This document shows positions 9,912 to 16,969 of a DNA stretch of 64,000 nt, piece after piece (positions within the stretch are counted from its first letter, which is position 1; the number at the start of each line of letters is the position of its first letter). Under the pieces are notes generated by a model. The model worked only from the letters and a program-made list of their open reading frames with translations. It was not told the origin of the DNA and did no database searches. The position numbers were made by a program, and so were the translations under genes. The stretch comes from Polynucleobacter parvulilacunae (GTDB taxonomy: Bacteria > Pseudomonadota > Gammaproteobacteria > Burkholderiales > Burkholderiaceae), in NCBI RefSeq assembly GCF_018881715.1, contig NZ_JACVPW010000003.1, positions 104,883 to 168,882 on the forward strand. Direction: 5' to 3'.

Positions 9912-9925
9912 GAGCAAAGCAGCCT

Positions 9926-9952
9926 TAAAAAGCCACCTACGGGTGGTTTTTT
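9926..9952 (+). terminator. Intrinsic terminator after the addBA-DUF1993 unit
   Basis: AAAAAGCCACC-TACG-GGTGGTTTTTT forms a tight hairpin with a tetraloop and six T's. It separates the upstream unit from the SOS promoter of umuDC. Confidence 0.85.
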
Positions 9953-10020
9953 GTTGCCTAAATTTTGAGCAAATAGCCCTAAAACAACAAAAAGAGCTTC
10001 ATTTTTGCGGTTTTTACATA

Positions 10021-10040
10021 TACTGTATAAACATACAGTA
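10021..10040 (+). promoter_or_regulatory. LexA (SOS) box upstream of umuDC
   Basis: TACTGTATAAACATACAGTA is a near-perfect CTGT-N8-ACAG dyad with the classical LexA consensus. It overlaps a possible -10 (TATAAA, 10026-10031) and ends 5 bases before the first ATG of umuD. LexA bound here would occlude RNA polymerase, and cleavage of LexA after DNA damage would induce the operon (established mechanism). Confidence 0.92.
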
Positions 10041-10045
10041 TATTA

Positions 10046-10546
10046 ATGACTATGACGCAAGCGATGAACTCCGCAAAAGTAACTCTTACCCAGGCACCAC
10101 AAGCCTTGGCAGGGCATTTTGCCGCCTATGAGCTCAAGCTTCTAAGTCACCGAATGTCAGCTGGATTCCCTAGTCCAGCGGCAGATTATGCTGAGGACGG
10201 CTTAGATCTGAACCATTACCTCGTTCAAAACAAGCCAGCTACTTTCATGTTTACCGTGAAGGGGGACTCTATGTTGGGCGCGGGGATTTGCGATGGCGAT
10301 AAGGTAGTCGTTGATAAAGCCCTCAAGCCAAAACATAAAGATATCGTGGTCGCCGTTGTTGATAGCGAATACACCATCAAGCGCCTCTATCAATTACGCG
10401 GCCGTATTGAGCTGCAACCAGAAAATCCTAACTATCAACCCATTACCTTTAACGAAGGCAGCGAGCTACAAATCTGGGGTGTGGTTGTTGGGGTAGTGCG
10501 TAAGTACAGTAATGCGAGCACTAGATACAGCAAAGAAGGGAAGTGA
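10046..10546 (+). CDS. umuD: UmuD-like SOS mutagenesis protein (LexA-type autoprotease)
   Basis: A 166-residue S24 peptidase-like protein that is cleaved in a RecA-dependent way and then activates polymerase V. The cleavage site is Ala39-Gly40 in [10 protein letters not shown]. The catalytic serine is Ser75 in K-G-D-S-M and the lysine is Lys112 in Y-T-I-K-R. The N-terminus before the cleavage site is about 14 residues longer than in E. coli UmuD if ATG 10046 is used. ATG 10052 or 10064 are alternatives, and because the LexA box ends at 10040 the leader is very short, so 10064 is plausible. It is followed directly by umuC. Confidence 0.93.
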   Translation: MTMTQAMNSAKVTLTQAPQALAGHFAAYELKLLSHRMSAGFPSPAADYAEDGLDLNHYLVQNKPATFMFTVKGDSMLGAGICDGDKVVVDKALKPKHKDIVVAVVDSEYTIKRLYQLRGRIELQPENPNYQPITFNEGSELQIWGVVVGVVRKYSNASTRYSKEGK

Positions 10547-10547
10547 T

Positions 10548-11858
10548 ATGAATATGCAAAATACTTCAAATTCACTCTTTGCGCTTGTTGATGTCAATAA
10601 CTTCTATGTTTCTTGTGAGCGTGTATTTCAGCCTAAGTTAGAAGAGGTGCCGATGGTGGTGCTTTCCAATAACGATGGCTGCGCCGTAGCGCGTAGTGCC
10701 GAAGTTAAGGCGCTTGGCGTGAAGATGGGAACCCCTTGGTTTCAGATGAAGGAGCTGGCTAAAATGCATGGTATTCAGGCTTATTCATCTAATTACACCT
10801 TGTATGGTGATATGAGTAGTCGCGTTGTGCAGGTGCTCAGAGAATTCACACCCAATCTAGAGGTCTACAGTATTGACGAGAGCTTCTTGCAAATCGAAAC
10901 CGTCTTAAAGCAATACCAAGACACTATCGAATTGGGTCAGAAGATCAAACAACAAGTTAAAGACACTACTGGCTTGCCAGTCTGCGTGGGCATTGGTGCC
11001 AGCAAGACCTTGGCAAAGCTGGCCAACCACTTAGCTAAGAAGCATCAGCAGTTTGCTGGCGTATGTGATGTGAACGCCATGGCAAAAGAAGAGCTCTATC
11101 AGTGGATGAGTGAGACTGAAGTGGGTGAGGTATGGGGTGTTGGTAAGCAAATTGCCACAAAACTCAAAGCTCAAAATATTCAGAGCGTATTTGATCTCTT
11201 GCAAGCTTCACCACAAGCCATGCGCCAACAGTTTGGCGTAGTGATGGAGCGTCTTTGTTATGAACTCCGCGGCACCTCTTGCTTGCAGTTAGAGGAAGTG
11301 GCGCCAGCCAAGCAACAAATCATTGCCTCACGCAGTTTTGGTAAGTTGGTTACCAGTCAGGCAGAGCTTGCAGAATCCGTCGCTACCCATGTAGCACGGG
11401 CAGCTGAAAAGCTCAGAACCCAAAACAGTACTACGGGCGCGCTCACGGTATTTATTCAGACTAATCCGTTTAAGCAAAACGAGCCGCAGCATCACCAGAG
11501 CGTCACGATCCCATTGGCAGATCCAACTGATAACACGCTGGTACTAACGAATGCGGCGCTGGCAGGACTCAAGCAAATCTATCAAGCTAACTTTCGCTAT
11601 AAAAAGGCTGGAGTCATTCTGAATCTCATTAGCGATAAGCCAACGGCGCAGCAATCCTTATTTGACGATATTGCAACCAAAGGCAGATCAGCGCATCTCA
11701 TGAAAGCGGTGGATGAGATCAATACGCGTTTTGGTAATGCGGTGATCCGATCTGCGGCCGCAGGAACCAACAACACTAAAGAAGATTGGCAGATGAGGTC
11801 AAACAATCGGTCCCCGAACTACACCACCAAGTGGGATGAGTTGCCGGTAGCTAGATAA
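10548..11858 (+). CDS. umuC: Y-family DNA polymerase V catalytic subunit UmuC
   Basis: A 436-residue translesion polymerase that works with processed UmuD. The palm carries [10 protein letters not shown] (first catalytic Asp) and Y-S-I-D-E-S-F (catalytic Asp-Glu). It has [10 protein letters not shown], typical of UmuC rather than DinB, a helix-hairpin-helix [10 protein letters not shown] and a C-terminal little-finger/UmuC domain. I chose ATG 10548, one base after the umuD stop, with AAGAAGGGAAG as ribosome site; the open frame extends further upstream inside umuD. It is controlled by the same LexA box. Confidence 0.95.
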   Translation: MNMQNTSNSLFALVDVNNFYVSCERVFQPKLEEVPMVVLSNNDGCAVARSAEVKALGVKMGTPWFQMKELAKMHGIQAYSSNYTLYGDMSSRVVQVLREFTPNLEVYSIDESFLQIETVLKQYQDTIELGQKIKQQVKDTTGLPVCVGIGASKTLAKLANHLAKKHQQFAGVCDVNAMAKEELYQWMSETEVGEVWGVGKQIATKLKAQNIQSVFDLLQASPQAMRQQFGVVMERLCYELRGTSCLQLEEVAPAKQQIIASRSFGKLVTSQAELAESVATHVARAAEKLRTQNSTTGALTVFIQTNPFKQNEPQHHQSVTIPLADPTDNTLVLTNAALAGLKQIYQANFRYKKAGVILNLISDKPTAQQSLFDDIATKGRSAHLMKAVDEINTRFGNAVIRSAAAGTNNTKEDWQMRSNNRSPNYTTKWDELPVAR

Positions 11859-11921
11859 AGAATTTAGTAACAAATCAATTAATCAGTAAATAACACGTAA
11901 CAACGCATAAAGGAGAAGCAA

Positions 11922-12065
11922 ATGGACACAATCAGCAACTTAATGAATAACTTTAACGGTATCTCATTAGCAGTGATCATGATCCTGTCTTACTGCGCAG
12001 TATTGAAAAATACTAAGCGTCACGATAGTGAAACAAAGCAGATCTTTAATCGCAGATACCAGTAA
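11922..12065 (+). CDS. Small single-span membrane protein downstream of umuC
   Basis: A 47-residue ORF starting at ATG 11922 with AAGGAG (11910-11915) six bases in front, an ideal ribosome site. Residues 13-28 (G-I-S-L-A-V-I-M-I-L-S-Y-C-A-V-L) form one membrane segment and the rest is a charged, Lys/Arg-containing tail. It starts 63 bases after umuC and no terminator is visible between, so it may be transcribed with umuDC under LexA control. Several SOS operons encode small membrane proteins or toxins (general knowledge), but I do not recognise this family. Confidence 0.55.
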   Translation: MDTISNLMNNFNGISLAVIMILSYCAVLKNTKRHDSETKQIFNRRYQ

Positions 12066-12115
12066 AAACATATCAGCAGTAGCAGTCAGCAAATAAGAAG
12101 CGGTAGGCCTGGAGG

Positions 12116-12147
12116 GGGAATAAGGAAATCACGGATTCCTTATTCCC
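12116..12147 (+). terminator. 12-bp perfect stem-loop, probable end of the umuDC transcript
   Basis: The stem is perfect over 12 bp with loop ATCACGGA. The plus-strand tail is TTGCTCTTTTG, a poor U-tract, so termination efficiency is uncertain. It could also act as an RNA-stabilising 3' hairpin. Confidence 0.45.
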
Positions 12148-12320
12148 TTGCTCTTTTGAGAGAGTTTAATTAGAGGAGGATTTATGTCTGATTCATCATT
12201 GATATCTGCATCAGCATTCTGAATAAGGATGCGGCCCTGTGCTACAGCGGTACTGTGTCGTAGCAAAAAGTAATGTTTTAAGAATTCATCAAAGTTGCTG
12301 CCCACATATTTTTTCTTCAT
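12129..12320 (-). pseudogene. Doubtful 63-residue ORF with an antitoxin-like N-terminus
   Basis: The N-terminus M-K-K-K-Y-V-G-S-N-F-D-E-F-L resembles the opening of small HTH antitoxins of the HigA/Xre type, which often begin with a G-S-x-F-D-D/E-F-L motif. The remainder shows no helix-turn-helix and ends inside the 12-bp hairpin. There is no strong ribosome site. It may be the decayed start of an antitoxin gene, or chance; the resemblance is recalled, not searched. Confidence 0.2.
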
Positions 12321-12459
12321 AAATGATCTCTAATTAGTTTTTAATTAAAAGCGCATCAATAAAGATGTATGTTTAAAGTAAGAAGTTACTGAAAAGCTTG
12401 TAGGGGAGCTTTAATAAAAAACAGCAAGGGTTGGATTGACCCAAGCAAGAGAGCTAAGA

Positions 12460-13119
12460 CTACTTGGCTTCTAAAGCTCTACGGAGGAATTCAGAAACAT
12501 TATCTTGACGCAGCATCCATTGTTTGTAGTCGCTTGGAACCTGGCTAATGAGTTCACCTTTGTGTTTGCCAAAAGGCATGATCTTTGGAATTCGGGCTTT
12601 CTCAGACATTTCCCATAGAGCATCCAAAGAGACTGGGTGCAACTTATCAATAATTTGCCCAACAATCTTGGAGCAGATCCATACATCGGCCAATGCACTA
12701 TGCGCATTGCGTAATTGATCTCGTGCCGTCTTGCGTTCAAAGTAATAGAGTAGTGCGCTTTGTGTGTGGCTATCTAAGTCGGGCCACAGACTGCGTGCCA
12801 GGGCTAGCGTGCAAATGCGTTTGACCTCGGGGCTACCAATAGCAACCCAGTCAAAGTCAATATTGTGACCAATCAGATATTTAGTGCCAGCAGGCAATCT
12901 AAAAGAACTACTAGCGGGACAATTAACCAACTCTTCATCCATGATGTGATGAGTGGCAAGTGCACCCAGGCTAATCGGTTTGCCAGGGTTATATCGTTGC
13001 ACCCAAGGATTGCTAACTTCAAATGGATTGAGGGAAGTGACATCTAGTGAGGCAGCTTCAATAATGACTGCATCGTTCTTGTCGGTTGCTTCGACATCAA
13101 AAATAATTGCTTGGGGCAT
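12460..13119 (-). CDS. exoX: ExoX-like DEDDh 3'-5' exonuclease
   Basis: A 219-residue DnaQ-superfamily exonuclease, the same size as E. coli exonuclease X. Motif Exo I is F-D-V-E-A-T-D (Asp8, Glu10), Exo II is H-N-I-D-F-D, and Exo III is N-A-H-S-A-L-A-D, giving the DEDDh set. The C-terminal part has M-P-F-G-K-H-K-G and a Y-K-Q-W-M-L segment, matching the DUF3820 domain found fused to ExoX. ExoX degrades DNA 3' ends in mismatch repair and recombination (family knowledge). It is a lone minus-strand gene, fitting the repair theme of its neighbours. Confidence 0.82.
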   Translation of the reverse strand: MPQAIIFDVEATDKNDAVIIEAASLDVTSLNPFEVSNPWVQRYNPGKPISLGALATHHIMDEELVNCPASSSFRLPAGTKYLIGHNIDFDWVAIGSPEVKRICTLALARSLWPDLDSHTQSALLYYFERKTARDQLRNAHSALADVWICSKIVGQIIDKLHPVSLDALWEMSEKARIPKIMPFGKHKGELISQVPSDYKQWMLRQDNVSEFLRRALEAK

Positions 13120-13288
13120 AAGGATTTCTTAGTGAATTGCTGGTGAGAATGATTGTGCCTTGAAACTACATTTTCGTATTAAAAAGTTAAGGAGACGGAC
13201 TTATTGAATGGCTGCATATAGCTGAGCTGTTCTCATTACTCTCATTATTTGAATCTATAATGATCCCGTTATTTATGGGGAAAACAAT

Positions 13289-13633
13289 ATGAACGCAAAA
13301 TCCATCATGGTCAGTACTGCAACTCTAATGCTCTTGGCTGGTTGTGCTGCCAAAGCGATTCACCCAAACGCGCAACAGGTTCGAATTCTCGAAAAAGCGC
13401 CAGATGGTAAGTGCCGGTATATTGGTGAAGCAATTGGTAGCCAGGGCAACTTCTTCACTGGGGCATATACGTCTGATGAGAATTTGCAGCAAGGCGCATT
13501 GAATGAGCTTAAAAACAAAGCAGCAAATATGGGTGGCAACGCAATCGTATTGGTTTCAAACCAAGCTGGATTGACACAAGGCTCCCAACGGAACACGACT
13601 TCATTGGGCAATGTATATAACTGTCAGTTCTGA
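13289..13633 (+). CDS. DUF4156 lipoprotein
   Basis: A 114-residue exported lipoprotein. The signal peptide ends in a lipobox L-L-A-G-C (Cys19), so the mature protein is lipid-anchored. The body carries the DUF4156 pattern: V-R-I-L-E-K-A-P-D-G-K-C-R-Y-I-G-E, then N-E-L-K-N-K-A-A-x-M-G-G-N-A-I-V and a final Y-N-C. Two cysteines (in K-C-R-Y and Y-N-C-Q-F) could form a disulfide. The function of the family is unknown. It stands alone between convergently and divergently placed genes. Confidence 0.85.
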   Translation: MNAKSIMVSTATLMLLAGCAAKAIHPNAQQVRILEKAPDGKCRYIGEAIGSQGNFFTGAYTSDENLQQGALNELKNKAANMGGNAIVLVSNQAGLTQGSQRNTTSLGNVYNCQF

Positions 13634-13748
13634 TGAAGCTAGGCGCTACATATTAATTAGCTTTCCTACAATCAATTCATCCCCAATCCCTACCTGCTAC
13701 TCTCTAAAGTCACTACGCTGAATCTATCCACATAGAGGAGGATTCGGT

Positions 13749-13880
13749 TTGCAAGTATCTGTTGAGTGCACCCATAAGACATTACGTCTTTTTAAGATCC
13801 AATTGGACGCACGAACCGTCCTAGTTTTGCTGATTATTTGGATGATTTGGGGAATTTTCCGGATTCTGAAGATCTTCTGA
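13749..13880 (+). CDS. Candidate 43-residue single-span membrane protein (TTG start)
   Basis: TTG 13749 is preceded at 7 bases by a perfect AGGAGG (13736-13741). The frame gives 43 residues: a basic, Cys/His-containing N-terminus, then a hydrophobic segment T-V-L-V-L-L-I-I-W-M-I-W-G-I-F-R (about residues 23-38) and a short basic end. It lies in the 400-base gap between the DUF4156 lipoprotein and dnaX and converges on the 4.5S RNA gene. The ribosome site and membrane segment support it. The rare start codon and lack of a recognised family count against it. Confidence 0.35.
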   Translation: MQVSVECTHKTLRLFKIQLDARTVLVLLIIWMIWGIFRILKIF

Positions 13881-13907
13881 ATCACTGTTTTTGCTATGGG
13901 GAAGGGT

Positions 13908-14005
13908 GGATGAGCCAAACCCCCGGCACTGGCAGAAATTGGGTTTGGCTGCTTCGTTCCCGACCTGACCAGGTTATCCAACCCACCATGCGGGGAGGCC
14001 CATCC
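13908..14005 (-). ncRNA. ffs: 4.5S signal recognition particle RNA
   Basis: The minus strand carries the SRP RNA hallmark CCTGGTCAGGTCGGGAACGA followed by AGCAGCC, the conserved symmetric and asymmetric loop region that binds Ffh. The outer ends GGATGGGCC and GGCTCATCC pair over 9 bp with one G-T, closing a single hairpin of about 98 nt, the size of small bacterial SRP RNA. It works with Ffh and FtsY in co-translational membrane targeting. It is divergent from dnaX, starting about 30 bases upstream of it, an arrangement common in proteobacteria. End points are estimated from the pairing. Confidence 0.93.
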
Positions 14006-14036
14006 AATTCCATTTTAGCTTGTTAGAATGTAAGAC

Positions 14037-15704
14037 ATGACAGCATTGGCATTAGCCCGTTCGTGGCGCCCCAAAACCTTCTCTGAATTAGTCGGCCAAG
14101 ACCACGTGGTCAAGGCTTTAACCCATGCCTTGGATCAGGGTCGTTTACACCACGCATGGCTCTTTACTGGCACCCGTGGGGTAGGTAAGACCACGATTGC
14201 CCGCATTATGGCTAAAGCCCTCAATTGCACTGGATCCGATGGTTCCGGCAAGATGACTTCAGAGCCTTGTGGTAAGTGCCCAGCCTGCATGGAAATCGAT
14301 GCCGGTCGCTTTGTTGACTATATAGAGATGGACGCTGCAAGCAATCGCGGTGTTGACGATATTGCTTCTCTATTGGAAAAAGCAGCTTACGCACCAAGTA
14401 ATGGTCGTTTTAAGGTTTACATGATTGACGAGGTGCACATGCTCACCAATCATGCTTTTAATGCCATGCTCAAAACTTTGGAAGAACCTCCAGAGCACGT
14501 CAAATTTATTCTGGCTACTACCGATCCGCAAAAGATCCCAGTAACTATTCTGTCTCGTTGCTTGCAGTTCAATCTCAAGCAAATGCCAGTACCACTCATC
14601 GTTGAGCATTTGGAAAAAGTGCTCGCAGCTGAAAAGGTGGAGTGCGAAGTGAATGCATTGCGTGTTCTTGCTAAAGCAGCCCAAGGCTCTATGCGTGATG
14701 CACTTTCTCTGACTGATCAAGCCATTGCCTATGCGGCCGGCAAAGTCACCGAGGAATCTGTGCGTGGCATGCTTGGTACCTTAGATGATGCTTATCTCAT
14801 TCGCATTCTGGATTGCTTAATTGCTAAAGACGGTGCAAGTCTTCTTGCTGTAGCAAACGAGATGGGTGAGCGCAGTATGTCTTTCTCATTGGCCCTGCAA
14901 GATCTCTCCAGTTTGTTGCAAAAAATTGCAGCAGCGCAAGTAGTTCCAGAATCTGTATTAGAAGATTGGCCAGAAGCAGGTGAGATTCGTCGCTTAGCAG
15001 GTCAGCTCACAAAAGAAGAAGCGCAACTCTTCTACCAAATCACCATTACCAGTCGTCCAGATTTATCACTCGCGCCGGATGAACAAACTGGCTTTGCCAT
15101 GACGCTCTTGCGCATGTTGGCGTTTCGTCCGGGCAATGGTGGAGGAGGCAATTCTTCTCCAGCACCATCATCGCCATCGGTCCCACCGGTAAATACTGCT
15201 CGTCAAACACCTCCAATGCCAGCAGCTAAAACAGCTGCTCCTGCGCCAACAGCAAAAGCTGCTGCTCCAGCTCCGTCACCCGCTGCTCCTGCACCTGTTG
15301 CTGCTTTAGCTAGCTCAGCTGAGCGTCCAGATTGGCATGCTTTGATGCGTCAGCTACCTGTTAAGGGGATGGTGCAACAGTTAGCGTTTCAGACGGAGTT
15401 GCAAGATTGGAATGATTCAGCGGCTGGTGTACGCGCAACGATTGTGACGCCTATGCCGCAGTTAGCTTCCGATGCATCTGTTGGTCGCTTAGCCGACGCA
15501 CTTACTGCTCACTTTGGTAAGCCAGTGAAGATCGTGATTGAGAAGGGTGAAGTAGAAGGTAAGACTGTTGCTAAGGTTGATGCCCAGATTCATCAAGAGA
15601 AAAGAATGAATGCGGAACAGATGATTGCCGCTGATCCATTTATTCAGCAATTGGAAAAAGAGTTTGGCGCCAAAGTAGTTGGCGGATCTGTAAAACCTCT
15701 TTGA
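14037..15704 (+). CDS. dnaX: DNA polymerase III subunit tau/gamma
   Basis: A 555-residue clamp-loader ATPase. The Walker A motif G-T-R-G-V-G-K-T-T lies near residue 45. A zinc module follows (C in L-N-C-T, then C-G-K-C-P-A-C), then Walker B with I-D-E-V-H-M-L and sensor T-I-L-S-R-C. Residues about 370-430 form a Pro/Ala-rich linker, and the C-terminal domain should bind the polymerase alpha subunit. I saw no clear A-AAA-AAG slippery heptamer in the linker, so a gamma form made by frameshifting is not evident. It starts the dnaX-ybaB-recR cluster. Confidence 0.96.
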   Translation: MTALALARSWRPKTFSELVGQDHVVKALTHALDQGRLHHAWLFTGTRGVGKTTIARIMAKALNCTGSDGSGKMTSEPCGKCPACMEIDAGRFVDYIEMDAASNRGVDDIASLLEKAAYAPSNGRFKVYMIDEVHMLTNHAFNAMLKTLEEPPEHVKFILATTDPQKIPVTILSRCLQFNLKQMPVPLIVEHLEKVLAAEKVECEVNALRVLAKAAQGSMRDALSLTDQAIAYAAGKVTEESVRGMLGTLDDAYLIRILDCLIAKDGASLLAVANEMGERSMSFSLALQDLSSLLQKIAAAQVVPESVLEDWPEAGEIRRLAGQLTKEEAQLFYQITITSRPDLSLAPDEQTGFAMTLLRMLAFRPGNGGGGNSSPAPSSPSVPPVNTARQTPPMPAAKTAAPAPTAKAAAPAPSPAAPAPVAALASSAERPDWHALMRQLPVKGMVQQLAFQTELQDWNDSAAGVRATIVTPMPQLASDASVGRLADALTAHFGKPVKIVIEKGEVEGKTVAKVDAQIHQEKRMNAEQMIAADPFIQQLEKEFGAKVVGGSVKPL

Positions 15705-15757
15705 TGTGACTCATTTAGTTAAATATCAATATTCAAAAGCACTAAGGAAATAAAGCG

Positions 15758-16081
15758 ATGATGAAAGGTGGACTTGCTGGCCTCATGAAACAGGCTCAGC
15801 AGATGCAAGAGAAAATGAAAACTGCGCAAGCTGAATTGGCTGCGCTGGAAGTGACTGGCCAAGCGGCTGGTGGCTTGGTTAAAGTAACCATCTCTGGCAA
15901 GTACGAACTGAAGCGCGTGCAAATTGATCCAGGCGCTATGGATGATCGCGAGATGTTGGAAGACCTCATCGTGACTGCCTATACAGAAGCCTTTAAGCAA
16001 GTGGAAGCCGCTAGCGCACAGATGATGTCTGGTGCAACCGCAGGTATGCCTATGCCCCCTGGCTTCAAGTTGCCGTTCTAA
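15758..16081 (+). CDS. ybaB: YbaB/EbfC nucleoid-associated protein
   Basis: A 107-residue dimeric DNA-binding protein. It shows the family opening G-L-A-G-L-M-K-Q-A-Q-Q-M-Q-E-K-M, the core V-T-I-S-G-K-Y-E-L-K-R-V-Q-I-D-P and a Met/Pro/Gly-rich end. The ribosome site AAGGAA lies before ATG 15758 (M-M-K-G; the second Met is also possible). It sits between dnaX and recR, its conserved place. Reported roles are nucleoid organisation and support of RecR-linked repair. Confidence 0.95.
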   Translation: MMKGGLAGLMKQAQQMQEKMKTAQAELAALEVTGQAAGGLVKVTISGKYELKRVQIDPGAMDDREMLEDLIVTAYTEAFKQVEAASAQMMSGATAGMPMPPGFKLPF

Positions 16082-16110
16082 CTCTTTTCTAAATATAAAG
16101 CTCTGAATAC

Positions 16111-16725
16111 ATGGCGCGCATAGAAGCACCTCAAGATGCACTCGGTCGACTGATTGAAGCATTGCGCGTATTGCCTGGTGTAGGCCCTAAGTCTGCCCAG
16201 CGCATGGCGTTCTATTTATTGCAGCACGATCGCAATGGTGCAGCAGTGCTCGCTCAATCATTGGGTGAAGCAGTAGAAACTGTTGGACACTGCACGCGTT
16301 GTAATACGTTTTCAGAAACACAAATCTGCAGCACATGCTCGGACGATCGTCGTGATCCATCTTTGCTGTGTATTGTGGAAACGCCTGCTGACCAGGTGAT
16401 GGTGGAGCAGACCTTAAGCTTCAAAGGCAATTACTTTGTATTGATGGGCCGTCTCTCACCACTTGATGGCATGGGCCCGAATGAAATTGGCTTTGATCGC
16501 TTACTCACTCGTATTGAAACTCCTGATACTGGTGTGCCGATTCGTGAAGTGGTTTTGGCTACGAATTTCACGAGTGAAGGTGAGGCCACTGCCCATTACA
16601 TTGGTGAAGTGCTCAAGTCAAAAGGTATCAAGGTCACTCGTATTGCGCGAGGTATCCCGGTTGGCGGCGAGCTCGAGTATGTCGATGCAGGCACATTGGC
16701 TCGCGCCTTAATGGACCGCCGCTAA
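16111..16725 (+). CDS. recR: Recombination protein RecR
   Basis: A 204-residue ring-forming protein of the RecFOR pathway that helps load RecA at gaps. The N-terminal helix-hairpin-helix is [11 protein letters not shown]. The four-cysteine zinc finger is C-T-R-C (about 57-60) with C-S-T-C (about 69-72). The Toprim domain follows with V-V-E-T-P-A-D and a conserved E-G-E-A-T-A segment. It is 29 bases after ybaB, so it is probably in the same transcript. Confidence 0.97.
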   Translation: MARIEAPQDALGRLIEALRVLPGVGPKSAQRMAFYLLQHDRNGAAVLAQSLGEAVETVGHCTRCNTFSETQICSTCSDDRRDPSLLCIVETPADQVMVEQTLSFKGNYFVLMGRLSPLDGMGPNEIGFDRLLTRIETPDTGVPIREVVLATNFTSEGEATAHYIGEVLKSKGIKVTRIARGIPVGGELEYVDAGTLARALMDRR

Positions 16726-16833
16726 TTCTTCTTAATCTCGGCGGTGAGTTGTTTTCAGGGTGCATGCAAAAACCAATGCGAGCCCAATCTAGCGGTGATT
16801 CTTCCTCAATCTGTCATCTTCAGGACATAAAGA

Positions 16834-16911
16834 CTAGGTAAATTACCTCTTTTTGGGGATAATTCGGTCTGCACCACCCTTGAGCTTCAATCTCAAGCTG
16901 TGTTTGCCTAG
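16834..16911 (+). other. Nested inverted repeats upstream of the porin gene
   Basis: CTAGGTAAA (16834-16842) can pair with TTTGCCTAG (16903-16911) with one wobble, enclosing a perfect CTTGAG/CTCAAG hairpin (16879-16884, 16892-16897). This may be a structured 5' leader of the porin mRNA or part of the recR 3' end. No riboswitch class is recognised. Confidence 0.3.
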
Positions 16912-16969
16912 TTTTCTCCATCGGCATGTTGTCTTTGCATTGCACTGGCAACCCCATTAGAAATTGTGA

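Larger units (their letters stand above)
12066..12459. other. Intergenic stretch with a 12-bp perfect inverted repeat and two doubtful ORFs
   Basis: About 390 bases without a confident gene. GGGAATAAGGAA (12116-12127) and TTCCTTATTCCC (12136-12147) form a perfect 12-bp stem with an 8-base loop; a weak T-rich stretch follows on the plus strand, so it may end the umuDC transcript. On the plus strand a 12-codon ORF (12184-12222) has a perfect AGGAGG in front. On the minus strand a 63-codon ORF (12129-12320) overlaps it. AT-rich sequence follows to 12459. Confidence 0.5.

Noticed and set aside
12184..12222. 12-codon leader peptide for an attenuated operon
   Set aside because: No plus-strand gene follows for over 1 kb, so despite a perfect AGGAGG there is nothing for it to attenuate; kept only as part of an unexplained region.
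13724..13981. 85-codon minus-strand ORF over the 4.5S RNA region
   Set aside because: It runs through the conserved SRP RNA gene, which explains the sequence better.
15130..15330. Programmed frameshift for a gamma form of DnaX
   Set aside because: The Pro/Ala-rich linker contains no A-AAA-AAG type slippery sequence that I can see.
15719..16162. 147-codon minus-strand ORF over ybaB and recR
   Set aside because: It is antisense to two well-supported genes, has no family resemblance and no good ribosome site.
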